Source: Algimonas arctica
GTDB taxonomy: Bacteria > Pseudomonadota > Alphaproteobacteria > Caulobacterales > Maricaulaceae
DNA length: 64,000 bases
Direction of reading: 5' to 3'
NCBI RefSeq assembly: GCF_014652695.1
Contig: NZ_BMZH01000006.1
Location: forward strand, 120,588-184,587
The stretch's first letter is position 1; each line of letters begins with the position of its first letter. Shown here in pieces: positions 47,382-54,328 of the stretch. The position numbers and the translations under genes are program-made. The notes beneath the pieces are model-generated. The model was given only the letters and a program-made list of their open reading frames with translations. It was not told the origin of the DNA and made no database searches.

Positions 47382-47410
47382 AAAAAAGGGGCCGTGAGGC
47401 CCCTTTAATT
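47382..47410. terminator. Bidirectional intrinsic terminator
   Basis: aaaggggcc (47385-47393) and ggccccttt (47398-47406) form a perfect 9-bp stem with a gtga loop. A T-rich tail is present on the forward strand, and six A on the left serve as a T-run on the reverse strand. It separates the convergent SDR and trcR genes. Confidence 0.85.
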
Positions 47411-47444
47411 TTGTCCGATAGAATTTTGTTTGCGGGTTGTCTGC

Positions 47445-48107
47445 TTAAGACCCGGTGCTGCTGGGCTTGAACAGGTTCTCTAGCGTCAGTTCAGCCTTAG
47501 ACGTTTCTTCGATCGGCGCAGGCGCAGGCGCGGGGTTGAGCGTCTCGCCACCTTCGACTTGGTTTTTCGCGTCTTCTTTCGCTTTCTTCTCAGCGGCGAC
47601 CTTCACGATCGCATCAAGGTCGACTTGGCTGCAAAGACCGAGGCTAACCGGGTCTTGCGGCTGGATCGTATTGATTTTCCAGTGCGTGCGTTCACGGATA
47701 GAATTGATCGTCGGCTTGGTTGTTCCGATGAGCTTGCTGATTTGCGGATCGCTGACTTCCGGGTGGTTGCGGACGAGCCAGGCAATGGCGTCCGGACGGT
47801 CTTGGCGGCGCGACAATGGCGTGTAACGCGGGCCACGTTTCTTTGGTTTCGGTAATTCATCTGCGTCGAATGTATTCGACTTCATCGCGTAATTTTGATC
47901 TTTTTCAGCTTTTTCGATTTCTTCGCGATTGATCTGACCATTAGCAATCGGGTCTGCGCCGCGGATGCCTTGACCGACATCGCCATCGGCAATGGCTTCG
48001 ACTTCGAGAATGTGCAGGCCACAAAACTCGCTAATCTGTTTAAAACTCATGGCCGAATTGTCGATCAACCATACGGCGGTTGCCTTGGGCATCAAAATCT
48101 GAGTCAT
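47445..48107 (-). CDS. trcR: Cell-cycle transcriptional regulator TrcR (DUF1013)
   Basis: A 220-residue DUF1013 protein. The family is limited to alphaproteobacteria, and members (TrcR) are transcription regulators linked to the CtrA/GcrA cell-cycle network. The N-terminus has MPKATAVWLIDNSAMSFKQISEFCGLH, and a central HTH-like segment is AWLVRNHPEVSDPQISKLIGTTKPTINSIRE. The C-terminal third is low-complexity. An AGGAGA site precedes ATG 48107. A terminator lies about 50 bases upstream in the same orientation. Confidence 0.88.
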   Translation of the reverse strand: MTQILMPKATAVWLIDNSAMSFKQISEFCGLHILEVEAIADGDVGQGIRGADPIANGQINREEIEKAEKDQNYAMKSNTFDADELPKPKKRGPRYTPLSRRQDRPDAIAWLVRNHPEVSDPQISKLIGTTKPTINSIRERTHWKINTIQPQDPVSLGLCSQVDLDAIVKVAAEKKAKEDAKNQVEGGETLNPAPAPAPIEETSKAELTLENLFKPSSTGS

Positions 48108-48154
48108 TAGGTCTCTCCTACAATCTCGAGCGCACTGTGTGTTTCGCCCAAAGA

Positions 48155-48254
48155 AAAACCCCGCTCACTGCGGGGTTACGCCCTCCGGGCCGGGTCGGGT
48201 TTGGCTTATTCACCTTATCGACAAGGTGATAGCTAAGCGGTTAGAGCCGCTTTG
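48155..48254 (-). ncRNA. Candidate small RNA or terminated leader upstream of trcR
   Basis: The reverse strand contains three hairpins in about 100 bases: aagcgg/ccgctt (48235-48252), tcacctt/aaggtga (48210-48229) and a terminator stem aaccccgc/gcggggtt (48157-48177) ending in TTTTTCTTT. There is no protein gene on that strand between 48107 and 48290 for the terminator to serve. It could be a small RNA, or a premature terminator in a trcR leader. The forward strand is the 5' region of the DUF1192 gene. No known RNA family was recognised. Confidence 0.4.
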
Positions 48255-48273
48255 GCAAGTAAAGGACACAATT

Positions 48274-48465
48274 ATGGACGAAAACGACCCAAAACGTCAC
48301 GACGTAGAGACTTATCGGCTCGGTGAGGGGCTTTATGGCTTATCCTTGTATGAATTAGAGGCGCGGATCGACGCCTATGGGGCAGAGATTACCCGTCTGA
48401 AGGCCGAGCTTGAGAAGAAAGCGCAGGAAAAACAGGCTGCTGACCAGCTCTTTAAAAAAAATTAA
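48274..48465 (+). CDS. DUF1192 family small protein
   Basis: A 63-residue protein with AAAGGA before ATG 48274. Features: LYGLSLYELEARIDAYGAEI followed by a Lys/Glu/Gln-rich helix, typical of DUF1192, a small alphaproteobacterial family predicted to be coiled-coil. It sits between trcR and rcdA, 98 bases before rcdA on the same strand, suggesting a link to cell-cycle control, although this is inference. Confidence 0.82.
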   Translation: MDENDPKRHDVETYRLGEGLYGLSLYELEARIDAYGAEITRLKAELEKKAQEKQAADQLFKKN

Positions 48466-48563
48466 CCATAAATTCCCGAATCGATGAGTGATTTCCGAGT
48501 AAGTGGCGCGTGGCTTGCAAACCTCGTTCACCAAGCTACACACTGATTTCCCCGGGATGATTC

Positions 48564-49124
48564 ATGACCGCTGAACGAAAGCTCGCCGTGCCCTTGAAGC
48601 GCGACACAATGACAAGCCAGGCAGAGGACCGTCTGCTACAGTTCACACGCTCTGAACTGTTCGCACGGACCTTCCGTGAGGGCATGGATATGGTTGAGGA
48701 AACAGCGGCCTATTTGGATGGGCCGGGTCGCGACGATTCAAAAATGCTCGGCCGCGATGATGCGCTGACTTATGCGTCGCTAAGCATGCGTCTGACAACA
48801 CGTCTCATGCAGGTGGCCAGCTGGCTCTTGGTGCAGCGCGCCTTGAAAGAGAGCGATATGAGCTTGTCCGAAGCGCGGGCTGAGAAATATCGTCTAGTTC
48901 CTGAAGAACCGCCAATTGAAGGTCTGTCATTTACAGAATTGTCTAAGACGGCTTCGGGTCTTCCGACTCCCTTGCTTGATCTTAGCACCCGCTCTCATTC
49001 CATCTATGAACGCATCATGCGGCTAGACCGCTCGCTCTACGGTACGATCGCGGCGCAAACCGGCAACACAGTCGCTGATCAGATCAACCGTCTGGAAATT
49101 GCTTTCGGACGCGCACAGTCATAA
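48564..49124 (+). CDS. rcdA: RcdA family protein (DUF1465), CtrA degradation adaptor
   Basis: A 186-residue DUF1465 protein, homologous to Caulobacter RcdA, which with PopA and CpdR recruits CtrA and other substrates to ClpXP during the cell cycle. It is helical throughout and contains YASLSMRLTTRLMQVASWLLVQRAL (about 72-96), EEPPIEG and SIYERIMRLDRSLY (about 146-160). The ATG follows an ATTC-rich spacer with weak ribosome-binding potential. Clustering with trcR supports a cell-cycle role. Confidence 0.88.
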   Translation: MTAERKLAVPLKRDTMTSQAEDRLLQFTRSELFARTFREGMDMVEETAAYLDGPGRDDSKMLGRDDALTYASLSMRLTTRLMQVASWLLVQRALKESDMSLSEARAEKYRLVPEEPPIEGLSFTELSKTASGLPTPLLDLSTRSHSIYERIMRLDRSLYGTIAAQTGNTVADQINRLEIAFGRAQS

Positions 49125-49135
49125 TCTTGGAATCC

Positions 49136-49162
49136 CTTCAGGGATGAATTCAGTCCCTGAAG
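49136..49162. terminator. Hairpin between rcdA and the Ldi-like gene
   Basis: cttcaggga and tccctgaag form a perfect 9-bp stem with a 9-base loop. It overlaps the stop codon of the convergent Ldi-like gene (49150-49152). The trailing TTTAAG is weak, so it is a partial terminator for rcdA at best. Confidence 0.55.
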
Positions 49163-50598
49163 TTTAAGCTGTCTAACGTCGCGAGACCGCAGGTTTTTGT
49201 GTCGGCGGTAGACGCTTCGCAAATATCCTCAGTTTTGTTGTCAGACTTCATCAAAACGGATTCGTAATCGCCCCAAAAACAATTTGGGCAGGGTCGTTCT
49301 GACAGGCTGGACTGGGGCAAAGGACGCGGCCCGTCTTTACTGGAATAGATTTGGTTTGGCAGGAGATCTTGCCATGTCATCCCCATTGTATCCGGGATTT
49401 CAGTGGGGCGGTCATGCCCCCAATCATGATTGAGGATGACGTCCCATCCGACGTGAAGTTTCGCTGCGAGCACGACGCCGTTCATCAAAACACTATTGGC
49501 GTCCTTATACGCTACCCCCCCCTCCGGCGCGGGGCCAAGCCCTCCCATTTTGTCAATCGAATTGCGTAATTTTCCGAACAAGGCCGGGTCGTCAAACTCT
49601 TTTGCCGCCCAGAGCCCGAAGAGATGCGCGACCTGATTGCGCGCCGGATCGGACCGAAGATCGCCCTTAATCGTGGCGTAAGTCGGACCATAATGGATGA
49701 CCATATTATCTTTGAAGCCGGCCTTATAGGTCTGTGCCATAGAGTCCGGGAGAAACGGATTGAGGAAGGCCATCGTCCACGCATTGGCATAGCCGGAAAT
49801 ATCCCGGACAACCACGTCCTGCTGCGGATGATAGGAGCGGTAGAACAGGCCCGTCTCTTCGTCTCGCATCCTGTCCATTATGAAGTCGAGCGTCCATTGG
49901 ACTTCCGTGCCCGTATAATCTGTGCCGTAAAGGCGATCATAAATATGCAAACTCATCATGCCGATGGCATTACATTCAACATACCAAGCGTTGGGTTCAC
50001 AGGTCACCCCTTCATACTGCCCATTATGGTGCAGGCGAAGTTCATCGGCGAGTTTCTGCGTTAGCCAGCTATATTCTCGCGCATAACGCGTGTCGCCCGT
50101 CGTCAATTGATACAGGCCATACATCAGATTGAGATGGCCCTTATACATGATGTTCTGCGTTGAAATTGGGTCAGACCCAAAGCCACGGTCCGTGAAATCG
50201 CCCCAGACCTTTCGGGACTTCATTTTCCAAATCATTGTGTCGAATAAGAGACGATATTCGTCACGATTGTCGGGATCGATAATCATGGCGGACGGAAGGC
50301 CATAGGATGAAAAGGCAATCGTATATTTCCAAAAATCCTGCATATCCGTATTCCAACCCGTGAAATCATCCCCCGTGTTGGCCATGCGGTCATAGGTCTT
50401 GCGCACACGGGTCATTTGCCCAATTTCGTCCTCTTGCATCTGGCGTGTTTCGATATCCGCGAAATAAGCGTCCGCATGGGGCAGACCGATCGGTAAAATC
50501 AAACGCCCCATTAAACCGAGCAAGAGGAATAAGGCGGCGACGAGAATGAGTTTTACCGCCAAATGACGCGCCGTTTTTGTTTTGGTTGGTGACGGCAT
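49150..50598 (-). CDS. Linalool dehydratase/isomerase-like protein with N-terminal anchor
   Basis: A 482-residue protein with a hydrophobic anchor at about 15-37 and an alpha/alpha-barrel-like body. It matches Castellaniella Ldi over KMKSRKVWGDFTDRGFGSDP, NIMYKGHLNLMYGLYQL and CEPNAWYVECN. The recalled Ldi catalytic residues H129, C171 and C180 correspond to H155, C200 and C209, with the nine-residue Cys spacing kept. The D39 equivalent cannot be placed with confidence; D70 is a candidate. An extra C-terminal segment has four cysteines (CPNC, C, C). Ldi hydrates myrcene and isomerises linalool/geraniol. The substrate here is unproven. Confidence 0.75.
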   Translation of the reverse strand: MPSPTKTKTARHLAVKLILVAALFLLLGLMGRLILPIGLPHADAYFADIETRQMQEDEIGQMTRVRKTYDRMANTGDDFTGWNTDMQDFWKYTIAFSSYGLPSAMIIDPDNRDEYRLLFDTMIWKMKSRKVWGDFTDRGFGSDPISTQNIMYKGHLNLMYGLYQLTTGDTRYAREYSWLTQKLADELRLHHNGQYEGVTCEPNAWYVECNAIGMMSLHIYDRLYGTDYTGTEVQWTLDFIMDRMRDEETGLFYRSYHPQQDVVVRDISGYANAWTMAFLNPFLPDSMAQTYKAGFKDNMVIHYGPTYATIKGDLRSDPARNQVAHLFGLWAAKEFDDPALFGKLRNSIDKMGGLGPAPEGGVAYKDANSVLMNGVVLAAKLHVGWDVILNHDWGHDRPTEIPDTMGMTWQDLLPNQIYSSKDGPRPLPQSSLSERPCPNCFWGDYESVLMKSDNKTEDICEASTADTKTCGLATLDSLNFRD

Positions 50599-50843
50599 AA
50601 GATGGAAAACCCCCGGCGATTGCGTTTGGCTCTATCCGTGATACTCAGAGATGGGCCAAAACTTATCTCGTTAAAGACTGCACGAGGATCCGCTTAGCCG
50701 CAATATGCGGGTTAGGTTATCGTATCCCTGTTTGGCGACAGCATCACGCGGGACACCTCATGGTAAATACTGTCTAAACTTGATGCTAACGCGATTTTCA
50801 CGGTGGTTTGATAAAGCTGTCCTTCAACGAGAGGGCTGACCCA

Positions 50844-51719
50844 GTGACTGCAACTCAAATGAATATCGTACCGGCACAACCCCGCGATCTCGTGCTTATG
50901 CAGGATAAGAGGGCGCAACAGCATTTAGACGCAAGCCAGACAAGTCATATGATTGACTGGCGTGTTAATCCGCGCTCTTATGAATTTATGGGAGCGATAT
51001 TTGATCCTCTCACACCGATGCAAACATTGCAGCGCGCGAAGTGGATGACGACGGCCCATAGTTTCCGCTATGTTGTGACGCCCAATGTAGATCATCTCGT
51101 TCGCTTGGCGCGTGAACCTGAGGTTTACCGCCCGCTCTATGAGGCGTCTTGGTTATCTGTGTGTGACAGTCGTATTTTGGAAGCGATGGCAAAACTATCC
51201 GGCTTGCCTTTGACCGCAGTTCCCGGTTCTGATCTGACGCAACAGATTTTCGATAACATCATCACAGTCCATGACCCGATCACCGTGATTGGGGCTGACC
51301 GTGAAATCGTGAACCGTATCAAGGCCATGTATGGCTTGACGCAGGTCAATCATTACATGCCACCAATGGGGTTACGAAATAAACCTGAGGAAATCGCGGC
51401 CTGTGCCCGTTTCGTCGCCGAGCATCCGGCCCGGTACCTTTTCATCTGTGTCGGTAGCCCGCAGCAAGAAATGGTGGCCAAAGCCTGTCTTGATCGCGGC
51501 GATTGTGCTGGCTTCGGGCTTTGTGTTGGCGCGTCACTGGATTTTATCGGCGGTCGTGTGAAACGCGCACCCGTCTGGATGCAGAAGGCGCGGTTGGAAT
51601 GGTTGCACCGTTTAAGTTCAGAGCCGAAGCGGCTCTGGAAACGTTATTTAATCGAAGGGCCAACGATCTTCTGGCTCTGGGCCAAATGGATGCTCACGTC
51701 ACGCAAGCGTGCCAAGTAG
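50844..51719 (+). CDS. WecG/TagA/CpsF family glycosyltransferase
   Basis: A 291-residue cytosolic GT26-family glycosyltransferase making surface polysaccharide or cell-wall-linked sugar lipids. Visible: YVVTPNVDHLVRLAREPEV (about residue 75), VCDSRILEAM, ICVGSPQQE and FGLCVGASLDFIGGRVKRAP with the C-terminal SEPKRLWKRYL. GTG 50844 has a GAGAGGG site upstream; the ATG at 50859 and an upstream TTG are alternatives. No other polysaccharide genes are near. It converges on and overlaps the mrp gene by 21 bases. Confidence 0.88.
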   Translation: MTATQMNIVPAQPRDLVLMQDKRAQQHLDASQTSHMIDWRVNPRSYEFMGAIFDPLTPMQTLQRAKWMTTAHSFRYVVTPNVDHLVRLAREPEVYRPLYEASWLSVCDSRILEAMAKLSGLPLTAVPGSDLTQQIFDNIITVHDPITVIGADREIVNRIKAMYGLTQVNHYMPPMGLRNKPEEIAACARFVAEHPARYLFICVGSPQQEMVAKACLDRGDCAGFGLCVGASLDFIGGRVKRAPVWMQKARLEWLHRLSSEPKRLWKRYLIEGPTIFWLWAKWMLTSRKRAK

Positions 51720-52736
51720 CGCCCGCGCGAGATCATCATAACCACCGCGCGCGTCCCGCATCGCCATAGATAGGGCTAAGCTACCCAGCTTTGGTATGGG
51801 CAGGTCGAGATTTCCCTCGCCAAAAATTCTGTGCTCCGATCCACAATCCGGGCAAATGAAGACGGCCATATTTTCAACCCAGCCGATGACGGGAATATCC
51901 ACTTTTTCGAACATGGAGACGCCTTTGCGGGCGTCCAAAAGCGCGAGATCTTGCGGCGTGGTGACAATGACCGCCCCGTCGGGCTCAACGTCTTGCGCCA
52001 GCCCTAATTGCGGGTCGCCTGTGCCCGGGGGCATGTCGATCAAGAGCAAATCAAGCGCGCCCCAATCTGTATCCCATAACATCCGGGCAATCGCGCCCTG
52101 TACCATGGGGCCACGCCAGACAACGGGATCATCATTGCCTGTGAGGAGCCCGATCGAGATCGCTTTCAGCCCGTCCACCTCTGCGGGAACGATAAGGCGA
52201 CGGCCTTCGACGTCGCGTGTGCCGAGTTGTTCAGCTAAACCCAGCAAGGTCGGCACGCTCGGTCCGTGGATATCGGCGTCTAATATGCCGACGCGTTGAC
52301 CTTGCGCGGCGAGCGCGCGCGCTAAACCGACGGTGACGGTTGATTTGCCGACCCCGCCTTTGGCAGAACTGATCGCAATCGTCTTGGTGACATGCGCGTC
52401 GCCTTGATAGCCAGCCGGTCGTTTATTGGGGTGCGGATTACGGTCGGTCCGTTTGGGCGCGGCGGGCTTGAGCGCAGGGGCCGCCTTATGTGTCGTGAGC
52501 AACACGGCCACTTGGTCGATGCCAGCCAATCCACTTAATGCCTGCTCAGCCGCATCGCGCACTGTGAGCCCTTGTTCTTGTGTCGTCTCGGGCGGAACGC
52601 CGAGGATCACGCGGAGCCGTCCCGCATCAAAGGTGAGGTCCGAGAGACGCCCCGCGGATACAATGTCACGATCGGATAGCGGATCGGGAACTGTGCCAAG
52701 GGCGCGTAGGGCGGCGGCTTCGGAATAAGCGGTCAT
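51699..52736 (-). CDS. mrp: Mrp/NBP35 family Fe-S cluster carrier ATPase
   Basis: A 345-residue Fe-S cluster carrier (ApbC/Mrp). An N-terminal MIP18-like domain (about 10-90) precedes a low-complexity linker and a P-loop domain with deviant Walker A AISSAKGGVGKST (about residue 122). The C-terminal CxxC (ICPDCGSEH) binds the cluster. The Asp in DADIHGPS and DMPPGTGD are also conserved. It overlaps the preceding secreted-protein gene by 4 bases, implying co-transcription. Confidence 0.93.
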   Translation of the reverse strand: MTAYSEAAALRALGTVPDPLSDRDIVSAGRLSDLTFDAGRLRVILGVPPETTQEQGLTVRDAAEQALSGLAGIDQVAVLLTTHKAAPALKPAAPKRTDRNPHPNKRPAGYQGDAHVTKTIAISSAKGGVGKSTVTVGLARALAAQGQRVGILDADIHGPSVPTLLGLAEQLGTRDVEGRRLIVPAEVDGLKAISIGLLTGNDDPVVWRGPMVQGAIARMLWDTDWGALDLLLIDMPPGTGDPQLGLAQDVEPDGAVIVTTPQDLALLDARKGVSMFEKVDIPVIGWVENMAVFICPDCGSEHRIFGEGNLDLPIPKLGSLALSMAMRDARGGYDDLARALLGTLA

Positions 52737-53686
52737 GGCGTAGGATTTCTGGAGCAGGTTGCAGAAGGTGTTCCATTAGGTCTCTGCGTGATGACCAGCC
52801 CTATTTCTTGAACCGAACATCTATCTAGTTGATGTGATAATTCAGCATCTAAGAGAGGGCCCATGATTTGAACGATCTGACCAGACTTCTCATCAATCAT
52901 AACCATATTCGTGGTTCCGTTTTGGACCGTTATCTTAGCCCAAACCTCTTGGCTCCGCCTCTCATTGAGGTGGCTTTGCAGTGATTTGACGCATCCACGG
53001 AATAGAATGTCAGGCTGTCCTGTTTGATTATCATAGAAAACTAAACCATCAGGATAGCCAGCAACCCAACCGTTTTCTATTGGCAATGCCGTTCGTAGCC
53101 ATCCGCGCGAGGCATAGGTTAAGGGGAGACGGTATTGCGCGCTGGGTCGGTAGGCGCCACCTGCGCTAGGCGTTGCAACGTTGAGTTCAAAAAAAGGCAT
53201 CTCAGATTTACGTGATTGTAAATACGACGGCATCCTATCGAGACATCTTTTAGGATCATAGGTTTCGGTCGAGCCGTTTTTAGAGGCGGCTAACGGGTTT
53301 ACTGAATCAAGGTTAGCCCTGATGGCTTCAACTGTTCTTTTTGCGAGCTTGGCGCCGACAAGGGGGGCTGTCTCAACGACATAATTGAGTTTTTTTATGC
53401 TCGAATAATCCTGGCTGACGGCGAGTAAGTCCGCTGCGTTGCCCGCCTTTTTATGCGATTTGGCGATCATTCGTATTAAGGCGTCATACCCCTTTTGCCC
53501 AAATCTCGCGAATTCGGCCGCCAACACTGCATAATCAAAACTGTCATGAGGATGAGTTTTAACAATCTCCAGACAATGATTCAGCGACCGGCACACGGGC
53601 TGCTCCGCCGGCGTTAACGGGTTTGCTGCCATCACGGTGAGGGGGGATAATACCCCAATCATCAAAGCTGTTACGAGGGCCTTCAT
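52733..53686 (-). CDS. Secreted protein of unknown function
   Basis: A 317-residue protein starting MKALVTALMIGVLSPLTVMAANP, a clear signal peptide with cleavage after MAA. It contains a Cys pair near the N-terminus (PVCRSLNHCLE), helical segments to about residue 130, a CLDRMPSYL region and a C-terminal beta-rich part with further cysteines, suggesting periplasmic disulfides. I do not recognise a family. It is upstream of mrp and overlaps it by ATGA. Another ATG lies 4 codons upstream at 53698. Confidence 0.7.
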   Translation of the reverse strand: MKALVTALMIGVLSPLTVMAANPLTPAEQPVCRSLNHCLEIVKTHPHDSFDYAVLAAEFARFGQKGYDALIRMIAKSHKKAGNAADLLAVSQDYSSIKKLNYVVETAPLVGAKLAKRTVEAIRANLDSVNPLAASKNGSTETYDPKRCLDRMPSYLQSRKSEMPFFELNVATPSAGGAYRPSAQYRLPLTYASRGWLRTALPIENGWVAGYPDGLVFYDNQTGQPDILFRGCVKSLQSHLNERRSQEVWAKITVQNGTTNMVMIDEKSGQIVQIMGPLLDAELSHQLDRCSVQEIGLVITQRPNGTPSATCSRNPTP

Positions 53687-53824
53687 CTTGGAACACATAC
53701 CCGCGCCCAGTCATCCCGGCAAGCAATGCAGAACAGGCTGAATCCCCCCTTGCCAGCCGTAAATCACCCGCCTATAGGCACGGCCTTCCAAGCGTTCTGA
53801 ACGTTTGAAAGACAACCGTGCGTG

Positions 53825-53899
53825 GGGCGATTAGCTCAGCGGGAGAGCACTACATTGACATTGTAGGGGTCACTGGTTCAATCCCAGTATCGCCCACCA
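53825..53899 (+). tRNA. tRNA-Val (anticodon GAC)
   Basis: A complete 75-base cloverleaf beginning GGGCGATTAGCTCAGC and ending with encoded CCA. Acceptor stem GGGCGAT/ATCGCCC; anticodon stem CTACA/TGTAG with loop TTGACAT gives anticodon GAC. T-arm GGTTCAATCC is present. Confidence 0.96.
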
Positions 53900-54059
53900 C
53901 GGATTTTCTTTTACACATCACTCTGCCGACGAAGGCAGTGGATTGTCGACGTTTTGATTGCGTCGGACATGTGAGGCGTAACGCGCTCTTTTTGTAACCG
54001 CCTGATCGTGCGATAGCTCCAATCAGCCGCCTTTCAGGCAACTCGCGTTTGGAGTGCCC

Positions 54060-54311
54060 ATGACTGACAAAAAACCATCCAAGCCCGTCACGTTCGAGGA
54101 TTACATTCCGTCCGAGCCGACACCCAAACCGCGCCCGAAATCGGGGCGGTGGGATTTGTCTAAACAGGACCGTGAGCGGCTGGATGAATTAGATCGCTCA
54201 GCCAATGATGAGGCGAAAAACTCTGATGTGAAGCCTAAGAAAAAATCGAATGTGAAGACCATCATCTTCTACATTATTCTGCTCATCATTATTTTGAAGA
54301 TCATCGACTAA
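54060..54311 (+). CDS. Small C-terminal tail-anchored protein
   Basis: An 83-residue protein with a GGAG site 5 bases before ATG 54060. The N-terminal 60 residues are polar and highly charged, with a Pro/Lys stretch (SEPTPKPRPKSG) and DLSKQDRERLDEL. The C-terminal 18 residues (about 65-83) form a very hydrophobic Ile/Leu-rich helix just before the end, so a cytosolic protein anchored by its tail is predicted. No family recognised. It lies after tRNA-Val and converges on gltB. Confidence 0.7.
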   Translation: MTDKKPSKPVTFEDYIPSEPTPKPRPKSGRWDLSKQDRERLDELDRSANDEAKNSDVKPKKKSNVKTIIFYIILLIIILKIID

Positions 54312-54328
54312 CCCTGACTCACGAACTC

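Noticed and set aside
48155..48254. Considered as the SRP 4.5S RNA or 6S RNA
   Set aside because: The conserved SRP loop (GGTCAGG, GGAAGCAGCC) is absent, and the hairpin arrangement does not give the long 6S open bubble.
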